Below the pieces are notes generated by a model. It did not search any database. It saw only the letters and a list, made by a program, of their open reading frames with translations, and was not told the DNA's origin. A stretch of 16,469 nt of DNA from JBOGGN01 sp050744165 (GTDB lineage: Bacteria; Actinomycetota; Acidimicrobiia; Acidimicrobiales; Palsa-688). The translations under genes were made by a program, and so were the position numbers. Shown in pieces: positions 7,945 through 13,685 of this stretch (within the stretch, counting starts at the first letter, position 1; each line of letters starts with the position of its first letter). The stretch is taken from NCBI GenBank assembly GCA_050744165.1, contig JBOGGN010000347.1, forward strand, positions 1-16,469. The letters run 5' to 3'.

Positions 7945-7950
7945 ATCATC
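7945..7950 (-). promoter_or_regulatory. Possible -10 element for the 6518-7936 gene
   Basis: The minus strand has GATGAT, eight bases, then GTG at 7936, matching TATAAT at four of six positions. It lies in the 78-bp divergent region shared with the plus-strand gene starting at 8015, where no second clear -10 was found. Confidence 0.3.
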
Positions 7951-8014
7951 GGGTTCTCCGCGCGCCCACCTGAGTTTTGGCCCCGAGACTTTCTCGCGGT
8001 GGGACCATAGAGGC

Positions 8015-9241
8015 GTGATCACAGGTCCTCAGCCGGGCACCGCCAGCGTCGAGTTGGTGGCGCTCGACCCGGCCACCGAGTCCGAGTCCAACCGCCGGTA
8101 TGCCGCCGTTTCCGACGGAGCGCTACTCGCTGGGCTGCTAGTGGGGACCGAAGGCAGTTGGCTGCGCCCGAGCGCCTTGCAGCTTCGAGCCGACAGCCGG
8201 ATGGTCCAGCGCCGGGCGCTGGTGGCCTCGCTCTTGAACGAGGCTGCCGGCCGCGGCCTGAATGGCGTGGTGCTGGAGGCCGGCGTCCCCCTGTTGTTGC
8301 GCCACGACGCCCGGGCCGCCGGCTTCACCGGGCCGCTCCGTCAGGAACTGGTCGCCGACTTCCGACGTCCCCTGCCGACCCCAGCCTTGGGCACCCGGTT
8401 GGAGGATCGGTTGCTTTCGGAGTTGGCGCCGTTGCTTCCCGGGGTTGATGTTGCGCTGGGGTCTGAGGGCCGCTTCCGGGTGGCCGCCCGCAGTGTGCTG
8501 CGGGGCACGGTCAACATCGGCACCCTGCAGGCACGAGGTGCCCACGACAGCCGCCCGTTGCGGATCCTGTTTCCCCTGGCAGACGACGTCATGCCCGAGG
8601 CCCTGGCGCTGGTCATCGACACGGCCTTGTCGATCCGTCACCGGTTCCGTCCCGTGCTCGATCGCGTCCGGATCACCTTTGACCAGTCGACCCATGGCCT
8701 GGTCAACGGGAAGTGGGCCGGCCTCGCGGAGCAAAGCCGCGATGTCCGCCTGACGCCGGCCTATGCGCGGGTAGGCGATCTAGAAGCGCTGACGGTCCAA
8801 CTGGCCAACCGGGACCGGCCGGCCGAAGGGGACGCGCCGCAGGTTCAGGTGGCCCGCATCCGTTCCTACCAGGGAGCCGCTCCCTTCACCCGCATCGACG
8901 CGGTGGTTGCCCACGAGATGTGGCACGAGATCCAGTTCGATTTCGACAACAGCCGGGTTCGGGAGGGCATCGAGTTCCGGCGGGCGCTCGGTGCCTATTT
9001 CGGGACCGAGACCCTGGAGCAGGTCATCAAGGGGAAAGGACCGAAAGCATCCCCCGCTTGGCGCGCCGCCTGCGTACGCCTGGCGACCGAAGTGTCGACG
9101 TACGCCACGACCGAGCCACGGGAGGCCACCGCCGAGATGTTCAGCGTGTGGTGGTGCACGCCCCAATCGCCGCCGCCGGTCGCCCAGCTCTTCGATCGCC
9201 TGCTCCATCAGTTCTTCCCCGCCGCCGACCTGGCCCGGTAA
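8015..9241 (+). CDS. Putative zinc metalloprotease-like protein (HEMWH; lethal-factor-like signature)
   Basis: The 408-residue protein has no signal peptide or transmembrane segment. The N-terminal ~240 residues are of unrecognised type. Near the C-terminus, VVAHEMWHE gives a HExxH zinc site (His300, Glu301, His304). At residues 363-376 the sequence YATTEPREATAEMF supplies a Tyr followed seven residues later by Glu370. This matches the anthrax lethal factor C-terminal pattern (Tyr728, third ligand Glu735 within EFFAEAF), as I recall it. That makes it a candidate gluzincin of the ATLF-like group, possibly acting inside the cell. The GTG start is preceded by only a weak AGAGG at 1-nt spacing, so the start is less certain. 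It is divergent from the 7936 gene. Activity and substrate are unknown. Confidence 0.65.
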   Translation: MITGPQPGTASVELVALDPATESESNRRYAAVSDGALLAGLLVGTEGSWLRPSALQLRADSRMVQRRALVASLLNEAAGRGLNGVVLEAGVPLLLRHDARAAGFTGPLRQELVADFRRPLPTPALGTRLEDRLLSELAPLLPGVDVALGSEGRFRVAARSVLRGTVNIGTLQARGAHDSRPLRILFPLADDVMPEALALVIDTALSIRHRFRPVLDRVRITFDQSTHGLVNGKWAGLAEQSRDVRLTPAYARVGDLEALTVQLANRDRPAEGDAPQVQVARIRSYQGAAPFTRIDAVVAHEMWHEIQFDFDNSRVREGIEFRRALGAYFGTETLEQVIKGKGPKASPAWRAACVRLATEVSTYATTEPREATAEMFSVWWCTPQSPPPVAQLFDRLLHQFFPAADLAR

Positions 9242-9249
9242 GCGATCGG

Positions 9250-9255
9250 TAGGGT
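9250..9255 (+). promoter_or_regulatory. Putative -10 element of the leaderless haemoglobin gene
   Basis: TAGGGT is followed by six bases (CAGCGG) and then GTG at 9262. The preceding stop codon is at 9239-9241, so the promoter sits in a 20-bp gap. It allows the haemoglobin gene to be transcribed separately from the gene before it. Confidence 0.55.
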
Positions 9256-9261
9256 CAGCGG

Positions 9262-9645
9262 GTGAGCGGTCTTCAAATGTCGACGGTGTACGCGCGCGTG
9301 GGCGCCACGCCGTGGTTCACGCGGCTGGTCGCCCATTTCTATGACAGCGTGGAAGAGGACCCGGTCTTGCGTCCGCTGTACCCAGACGACCTGCAAGGAC
9401 CGAGGGAGCGCCTGACTGGATTCCTCATCCAGTACTGGGGCGGCTCCGCGGACTACAGCGCCAAGCGGGGCCACCCCCGGCTGCGTATGCGCCACGCGCC
9501 TTTCGCCATCGGAGCCGCCGAGCGCGACGCCTGGTACCGGCTAATGGAGAGCGCCGTCAAGGCCGTCGGCGCCTCGCCGGAGGACGAGCAAGAACTCCTG
9601 GCCTACTTCCAGCACACCACGGGCTTCCTGGTCAACCGCAGCTGA
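9262..9645 (+). CDS. glbO: Group II truncated haemoglobin (GlbO type)
   Basis: The 127-residue haem protein aligns along its length with mycobacterial trHbO, including YWGG-x-x-x-YS-x-x-RGHPRLRMRHAPF. The proximal haem ligand is His78 (F8), and the distal-site residues typical of group II are present: Tyr27 (B10), Tyr40 (CD1) and Trp91 (G8). Such proteins bind oxygen with high affinity and are linked to oxygen delivery, peroxide reactions or NO detoxification in the cytosol. The GTG start is chosen because it lies 6 nt after TAGGGT; Met6 is the alternative. The coiled-coil gene begins six bases after its stop, so the two are probably cotranscribed. Confidence 0.93.
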   Translation: MSGLQMSTVYARVGATPWFTRLVAHFYDSVEEDPVLRPLYPDDLQGPRERLTGFLIQYWGGSADYSAKRGHPRLRMRHAPFAIGAAERDAWYRLMESAVKAVGASPEDEQELLAYFQHTTGFLVNRS

Positions 9646-9650
9646 CACCG

Positions 9651-10574
9651 GTGCCCGAGCCCCCCGAGGACGAGACCGCCCTCTACCAGGTGGCGCCGCC
9701 CGAGTTCGTCGCCGCCCGTGACGCACTGGCGAAGCGGCTGCGTTCCGAGGGCCACAAGGCCGACGCAGGTCGCATCGCCAGGCTGCGCCGGCCCACTCCG
9801 GCGGCATGGGCCCTGAACCGGGTGGCGCGTGAGCAACCGGAGCTCGTCGACGGCGTGCTGGCCGCGGGCAGCGAGCTTCGCCTGGCCACCGAACAGGCGG
9901 TCGGCGGCGACGCGTCCGGCTTGCGAGCCGCCCGGGCGAAGGAGCGGGCGTCGGTCGACGATGTCATCCGGGCCGCCGCCGATCACCTGCAAGAGATCGG
10001 CTCGCAGGCCAACGAGATCACCCGGCAGCGGTTGACCGCCACCTTGCGCGCCGCCATCGTCGACTCTTCGGTGGCCGAGTTGTGGCGGCACGCGACGTTG
10101 GCGGTCGACCACGACGCACCGGGATTCGGGCTGGAGGCCTTCTCGGCGCCCGCACCCAGCACTGGCGGGCTGGCGCCGCTTGCGCCCACCGACGCCGAAG
10201 CGACTGACGTGCCCGAGCATCACCCGCCGCCCGCGTCGCCCCGGTCGCCGTCAGTGCCCGGATCGGACCGGGTCCCCGACCGGCCCGCCGAGGTGGAGCG
10301 GCTAGAGGCAGAGGCCGAGCGCCAGACGGCGGCCTGGAACCGCCTTGTCGGCGAGGCCGCTCGAGCCAGGGCCGAGGCCGAACAGCTGGCGGAGGAGTCG
10401 ACCCGTCTGACGGCGGAAGCGGAGCGCTTGGCGGCGGAAGCCGCCCGGGTGGCCCGGCTTGCGGCGGACGCCGAGGAGCGGGCCGCTGACGCCGAGGCCC
10501 GGGCCGCGGCGGCACAGCAGGAAAGTAACGAGGCCCGGGCCCGAGCGGCGGCCGCCCGCGCCGCCACGACCTGA
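9651..10574 (+). CDS. Actinobacterial coiled-coil protein of unknown function
   Basis: The 307-residue protein begins with a conserved-looking globular segment (LYQVAPPEFVAARDALAKRL, then RRPTPAAWALNRVAREQPEL). This type occurs in hypothetical proteins of many actinobacteria. A proline-rich linker (about 165-215) separates it from a long Ala/Glu/Arg-rich heptad region (about 216-305), which should form an extended coiled coil or single alpha-helix. There are no transmembrane segments. The GTG start lies six bases after the haemoglobin stop, giving a likely two-gene transcript. Nothing in the sequence shows a catalytic function; a structural or scaffolding role is a guess. Confidence 0.75.
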   Translation: MPEPPEDETALYQVAPPEFVAARDALAKRLRSEGHKADAGRIARLRRPTPAAWALNRVAREQPELVDGVLAAGSELRLATEQAVGGDASGLRAARAKERASVDDVIRAAADHLQEIGSQANEITRQRLTATLRAAIVDSSVAELWRHATLAVDHDAPGFGLEAFSAPAPSTGGLAPLAPTDAEATDVPEHHPPPASPRSPSVPGSDRVPDRPAEVERLEAEAERQTAAWNRLVGEAARARAEAEQLAEESTRLTAEAERLAAEAARVARLAADAEERAADAEARAAAAQQESNEARARAAAARAATT

Positions 10575-10648
10575 CCATCGGTATCTCGCCGCGATCGAGG
10601 TTAGGACGGGGCCACTTGGGCTGCCCCCGCGGCGGCCGACGCCGACCG

Positions 10649-10654
10649 TAGGCT
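10649..10654 (+). promoter_or_regulatory. Putative -10 element of the lipoprotein-cupin operon
   Basis: TAGGCT is followed by seven bases and GTG at 10662. It lies in the 87-bp gap after the coiled-coil gene, which otherwise shows no terminator or further structure. Confidence 0.45.
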
Positions 10655-10661
10655 CGACCAG

Positions 10662-11462
10662 GTGACCAGGGCCGGGGGACGTTGGCGCCGGAGCCGGGTG
10701 GCGGGTGCCCTTTTTTCCATCATGGTTTTGGGTCTGACGGGGTGCGGCCACTCGTCGCCCTTCGCCACGGGCTCGCCGTGCCACGCCGCGGTCGGCAATG
10801 CGACCTACGGTCTTGACACCGACCAGGCGGCCAATGCCACCACGATCGCCGCCGTCGGGGTGGGCCTGGGGCTTCCCGACCACGCGGTGACCATCGCACT
10901 GGCGGCGGCGCTGCAGGAGTCGAAGTTGGTCAACCTCCCTTACGGTGACCTCGATTCCCTTGGGCTGTTCCAGCAGCGCCCGTCGCAGGGTTGGGGAACG
11001 CCTGCGCAGATCTTGACGCCCCGCTACGCCGCCACCGTCTTCTACCAGCACCTGGAGCTCGTCGCCGGCTGGCAGACGCTCCCGGTCACAGACGCCGCCC
11101 AGGACGTCCAAAACAGCGGCGTACCCGACGCCTACAGCAAGTGGGAGAGCGAGGCCAGAGGTCTGGCCCAGGCGCTGACCGGTGAGCTGCCCGCCGCCTT
11201 CGCCTGCCACATCCCTGCCAAGCCGAAGAACCCGGCACCGACATCGGTGATCGCCGACGGCGTGTCCGGGGACCTCGGTGCCCCGGCCATCGGCGTGGCC
11301 CTCCCCGCGGCCCGAGGCTGGCAAGTGGCGGGCTGGTTGATCGGCCACGCCGCCCAGTACGGGGTCACGGCGGTCACGGTCAACGGCCAGCGTTGGTCGG
11401 CGCACAGCGGCCAATGGAGCGACTTCCCGCCGGTCTCCAATGTGGTGGCGGTGACAGTATGA
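10662..11462 (+). CDS. Lipoprotein with lysozyme-like (SLT-type) domain, 'heavy metal transporter'-annotated family
   Basis: The 266-residue exported protein has an Arg-rich N-terminus, a hydrophobic core (ALFSIMVLGL) and a lipobox LTGC with Cys28 as the lipidated residue. Residues 72-170 (VTIALAAALQES, DLDSLGLFQQRPSQGWG, ILTPRYAATVFYQHL, GWQTLPVTDAAQDVQ) match a common actinobacterial family often labelled 'heavy metal transporter'. That label is not supported by any transmembrane segments. The Glu86-Ser87 pair and the following GLFQQR pattern resemble soluble lytic transglycosylases, so peptidoglycan binding or cleavage at the outer membrane face is more plausible. The GTG start sits 7 nt after TAGGCT. 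Its TGA overlaps the ATG of the cupin gene. Confidence 0.75.
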   Translation: MTRAGGRWRRSRVAGALFSIMVLGLTGCGHSSPFATGSPCHAAVGNATYGLDTDQAANATTIAAVGVGLGLPDHAVTIALAAALQESKLVNLPYGDLDSLGLFQQRPSQGWGTPAQILTPRYAATVFYQHLELVAGWQTLPVTDAAQDVQNSGVPDAYSKWESEARGLAQALTGELPAAFACHIPAKPKNPAPTSVIADGVSGDLGAPAIGVALPAARGWQVAGWLIGHAAQYGVTAVTVNGQRWSAHSGQWSDFPPVSNVVAVTV

Positions 11463-11938
11463 GCGACATGAGGCGCATGGAAGACGGCGACCACATCCCG
11501 TCGCCGCCTGCGCCCGCGCCCGCGCGGCTCCACCATGTGCCGCCGGCGGCGTTGACGGACGACACGGCCCAAAGCGCCAGCATGCGCCGGCGGGAGGCGA
11601 TCTCGGGCAAGTCCGTCGGCTCGACGCAGCTGTGGATGGGCCAGACCCACATGGCACCCGGCACCCGGTCGGCGGACCATCACCACGGCGCCACTGAGAC
11701 CGCCATCTACGTCGTTTCCGGCCATCCCCGCTTTGTTTTCCTCGATGGCGCCAACGAGGCGGTGATCAAGACCGGTCCCGGCGACTACGTCTTCGTGCCG
11801 CCTTGGGTGCCTCATCGCGAGGAGAACCCCGCACTGACCGAAGAGGCGGTGGTGGTGATCGCCCGCAGCGCGCAGGAGGCCGTGGTCGTCAACCTGCCGG
11901 GCCTCGCGGGCCTCGGGGGTCAGATCTCGGGCAGGTAG
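11459..11938 (+). CDS. Single-domain cupin protein
   Basis: The 159-residue protein has both cupin motifs: His74-x-His76-x3-Glu80 in the first, and G108-x5-P114-x4-His119-x3-Asn123 in the second (GDYVFVPPWVPHREEN). These three His and one Glu should hold a metal such as Fe, Mn or Ni. Many such small cupins are sugar isomerases, dioxygenases or ligand sensors; nothing here selects one. The ATG overlaps the upstream lipoprotein stop (ATGA), so translation is coupled. The last 19 bases overlap the 3' end of the convergent thioredoxin gene. The first ~30 residues are Pro/Ala-rich and poorly conserved in style. Confidence 0.85.
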   Translation: MSDMRRMEDGDHIPSPPAPAPARLHHVPPAALTDDTAQSASMRRREAISGKSVGSTQLWMGQTHMAPGTRSADHHHGATETAIYVVSGHPRFVFLDGANEAVIKTGPGDYVFVPPWVPHREENPALTEEAVVVIARSAQEAVVVNLPGLAGLGGQISGR

Positions 11939-12246
11939 GCAGCCAGCTCCCGGACGAGGGGCGCCTTTCCGCGAGCGCCGACGAGGCGCAGGACTGGCTG
12001 ACCCCCCGCGAACAGGATCATCGTGGGGACGGCCATGACTCCGAAGCGGCGGGCGGCGTCCAGGTTCTCGTCGACGTCGAGGGTCAGCACGGATAACCGG
12101 CCCCGCAGGTCGGCGGCCACCTCTTCGAGGACGGCGGCCAGTGACCGGCACGGGCCGCACCACTTGGCGGAAAACTCGACCAGCGTCGGGGTGTCCGTCG
12201 CCAGATATTCGTCGAGGGTGTTTTCGTGAATGGCAAGCAGGCTCAT
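11920..12246 (-). CDS. trxA: Thioredoxin under divergent MerR-type promoter
   Basis: This is a 108-residue classical thioredoxin, a cytosolic protein-disulfide reductant. The active site is W29-C30-G31-P32-C33, and the conserved cis-proline is Pro74 (MAVPTM). The buried acid that is usually Asp is Glu24 here (VEFSAKWCGPC). The ATG at 12246 lies 6 nt after the -10 hexamer of a mer-type promoter, so the message is probably leaderless; an earlier in-frame start at 12291 would read through that promoter and is rejected. The gene is divergent from a MerR-family sensor and carries its own copy of the same operator. This suggests induction by thiophilic metal rather than housekeeping expression. The 3' end overlaps the cupin gene. 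Confidence 0.93.
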   Translation of the reverse strand: MSLLAIHENTLDEYLATDTPTLVEFSAKWCGPCRSLAAVLEEVAADLRGRLSVLTLDVDENLDAARRFGVMAVPTMILFAGGQPVLRLVGARGKAPLVRELAAYLPEI

Positions 12247-12252
12247 ATGGCG

Positions 12253-12284
12253 ACGGTAAGCGCCGTACCTCGGTACGGAGTCAA
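12253..12284 (-). promoter_or_regulatory. MerR-type promoter of the thioredoxin gene
   Basis: On the minus strand TTGACT (12284-12279) and TACCGT (12258-12253) are separated by 20 bp, longer than the usual 17 bp. The operator palindrome CCGTACC-TC-GGTACGG (plus-strand letters, 12263-12278) fills the spacer. Over-long spacers with a centred dyad are the mark of MerR-activated promoters. TTGACTCCGTAC is the same as the start of the classic Tn21/Tn501 mer promoter as I recall it. Confidence 0.8.
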
Positions 12285-12314
12285 GGGCCAATTTGACTCC
12301 GTACCGTGGTACGG
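12263..12314. repeat. Paired mer-like operators in a large inverted repeat
   Basis: Two 22-bp arms (12263-12284 and 12293-12314) are reverse complements at 21 of 22 positions, separated by GGGCCAAT. Each arm contains a complete 16-bp dyad, CCGTACC-N2-GGTACGG, plus the adjoining TTGACT box. The arrangement gives each divergent gene its own operator with -35 boxes facing outward. Confidence 0.9.
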
Positions 12315-12324
12315 GCCGTATCTT
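12293..12324 (+). promoter_or_regulatory. MerR-type promoter of the merR-family gene
   Basis: TTGACT (12293-12298) and TATCTT (12319-12324) are 20 bp apart, with the dyad CCGTACC-GT-GGTACGG (12299-12314) in between. The start codon GTG follows at 12332 after seven bases. Spacer length and operator position mirror the thioredoxin side exactly, implying autoregulation by the same protein. Confidence 0.8.
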
Positions 12325-12331
12325 TTCCTGG

Positions 12332-12757
12332 GTGGAGTCCTACACGATCGGCGGCCTGGCTAAGGCGGCAGGCGTTTCGGTGGAGACGGTGCGCTACTAC
12401 GAGCGGCGGGGCGTGCTCACCCAGCCGCCGAGGGGCGAGGGATACCGGCACTATTCTCGGGACGACGTCGATCGCCTGGCTCTGGTGCGACGGGCGAAAT
12501 CATTCGGCTTCACCTTGGCCGAAGTGGCGGAGCTCTTCGAGGCCGGTCACGGTGGCTGCACGGAAGTCCTGGAAGCGGCGAGGGTCAAGCTTGAGCAGGT
12601 CGAGCGTGAGGTTCACGAACTCCAGCAGCGGGCGGCGCGGCTGCGGCAGCTGGTGTCGGTGTGCCAGAGCGGAGACGACGACTGCACCTCGCTGTTCGTC
12701 GACCATGTCTCGGGTCGAGGTCCGGTGGACTCGGATCGCGTCGCCTTGCGCCGGTAG
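12332..12757 (+). CDS. MerR-family thiophilic-metal-responsive regulator
   Basis: The 141-residue protein starts with the winged-helix DNA-binding domain (YTIGGLAKAAGVSVETVRYYERRG, residues 4-27; then GYRHYSRDDVDRLALV). A long dimerisation helix follows at about 78-107. Cysteines at 76, 111 and 118 occupy the positions of the metal-binding triad. The 35-residue step from the first to the second equals that in MerR (82 to 117), and the 7-residue step from the second to the third matches CadR (112 to 119) rather than MerR (117 to 126), from memory. A Hg, Cd or Pb sensor is therefore likely, with the exact metal open. Start: the GTG at 12332 gives the family's usual length and follows its own -10; the longer frame starts at a TTG inside the -35 box. 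Confidence 0.88.
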   Translation: MESYTIGGLAKAAGVSVETVRYYERRGVLTQPPRGEGYRHYSRDDVDRLALVRRAKSFGFTLAEVAELFEAGHGGCTEVLEAARVKLEQVEREVHELQQRAARLRQLVSVCQSGDDDCTSLFVDHVSGRGPVDSDRVALRR

Positions 12758-12825
12758 GCCAAAGCTGGCGCCTTATTTCCTCGGCGGGCCGGTGAGGAGG
12801 CGGGGGCATCTGGTACACCAGTGAT

Positions 12826-12915
12826 GTGGACGCCACCTCCACCTCCATCTCCTCGTTGATCGTCGTGCTCTCCCTGGTGCTGGTGACCTTGGTCCCCATC
12901 GGGTCACTGCCCTGA
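12826..12915 (+). CDS. Candidate 29-residue single-helix membrane peptide
   Basis: A short frame from GTG 12826 to TGA 12915 encodes a polar N-terminus (VDATSTSISS) followed by a strongly hydrophobic Leu/Val helix (LIVVLSLVLVTLVPIG), the form of a small membrane peptide. It ends seven bases before the GTG of the next gene, also a membrane protein, so coupling is possible. TACACC six bases before the GTG is only a weak -10 match. It is too short for codon statistics, and chance cannot be excluded. Confidence 0.4.
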   Translation: MDATSTSISSLIVVLSLVLVTLVPIGSLP

Positions 12916-12922
12916 GGGACGA

Positions 12923-13546
12923 GTGGTGTTGACTCCGTTTCGGCCCGAAAGTCCGCGCGCCGGCATCGGCCGAGTCATCCGGACCGGCTTGGGGGTCGCC
13001 TTCGCCCTTGCGCTGTTGGCGGTGTACTTCACCGAGTCGATCGCCCTGGCCTTTGCCATGTTCGGCGGTGCCGCCGCCTGTATTGCTCTGGCCCTGCTGT
13101 GGGTGCAGCGCCTGGAGGACAAGTCCCCGGCGTTGCCACCCGGCGCCCTGTGGACCGGACTGGCGACCGTCCGGGTCCGCGACGTGACCCGCAGCCCGCT
13201 GCTCGACACCGTCGTCGTCAGCCGCCCGGCCCTGGCCATGGCACGGCATCGCCCGGCCCGGGGCGCCGTCGGGGACGTCGTCGTCGATCCGGAGAACCTG
13301 ACGTGGACGGCCCGTTGGGATGCCGCGCTCAGCGGTGTCCGAGGGTCCTTTGTCTTGCCGTGGACGGCGGTGGTGCGGGCCCAGGCGGCGTCCATCCCGA
13401 CATCGTCGGGGAGCGGCGCCATCGCCCTGACTTTCGCCGACGCCGAGAAGCTTGATATCGCCTTTGGCGGCAACTACCCGGGTTTCCGAGCCGCCATCAG
13501 CATGCTGCCACGGTCGCTGCCCGGTCTCGACTGGTCGGCGAACTGA
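12923..13546 (+). CDS. Two-TM membrane protein with C-terminal soluble domain, function unknown
   Basis: The 207-residue protein has two hydrophobic helices near residues 17-36 (TGLGVAFALALLAVYFTE) and 38-60 (IALAFAMFGGAAACIALALL). A beta-rich soluble domain follows from about residue 80 (TVVVSRPALAMARHR ... LTWTARWDAA ... GAIALTFADAEKLDIAF). That pattern could be a PH-like fold, but this is only an impression. GTG at 12923 and GTG at 12926 are both possible starts; AGGGA upstream gives 3-6 nt spacing. No family is recognised. Confidence 0.65.
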   Translation: MVLTPFRPESPRAGIGRVIRTGLGVAFALALLAVYFTESIALAFAMFGGAAACIALALLWVQRLEDKSPALPPGALWTGLATVRVRDVTRSPLLDTVVVSRPALAMARHRPARGAVGDVVVDPENLTWTARWDAALSGVRGSFVLPWTAVVRAQAASIPTSSGSGAIALTFADAEKLDIAFGGNYPGFRAAISMLPRSLPGLDWSAN

Positions 13547-13551
13547 CCGTC

Positions 13552-13563
13552 GGTAGCGCTACC
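13552..13563. repeat. 12-bp perfect palindrome after the two-TM gene
   Basis: GGTAGCGCTACC lies five bases past the stop codon at 13546. It is fully self-complementary with no loop, so it suits a dimeric DNA-binding protein better than an intrinsic terminator, and no T-run follows. The rest of the 139-bp gap to the next gene holds only the -10 described below. Confidence 0.4.
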
Positions 13564-13673
13564 TGGGCCCGAGCGGGCTGCGGTCGTTCGTCGCCCTGAC
13601 GGACACGGCCGCGGGCTCGTCGGGCCTCGGCCGGCCCCAGCCGGAGAGCTGGCCCGATTCGGGTGAGCCCTGC

Positions 13674-13679
13674 CAAGAT
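13674..13679 (+). promoter_or_regulatory. Putative -10 element of the second SDR gene
   Basis: CAAGAT is followed by six bases (GGCCGC) and ATG at 13686. There is no Shine-Dalgarno, so a leaderless message is likely. Confidence 0.5.
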
Positions 13680-13685
13680 GGCCGC

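Noticed and set aside
10302..11657. 451-codon minus-strand open frame
   Set aside because: It is antisense to the coiled-coil, lipoprotein and cupin genes, all of which have recognisable protein features.
12293..12331. Upstream TTG start for the merR-like gene
   Set aside because: The TTG lies within the -35 box and the extension covers the operator; GTG 12332 follows the -10 and gives the usual MerR N-terminus.
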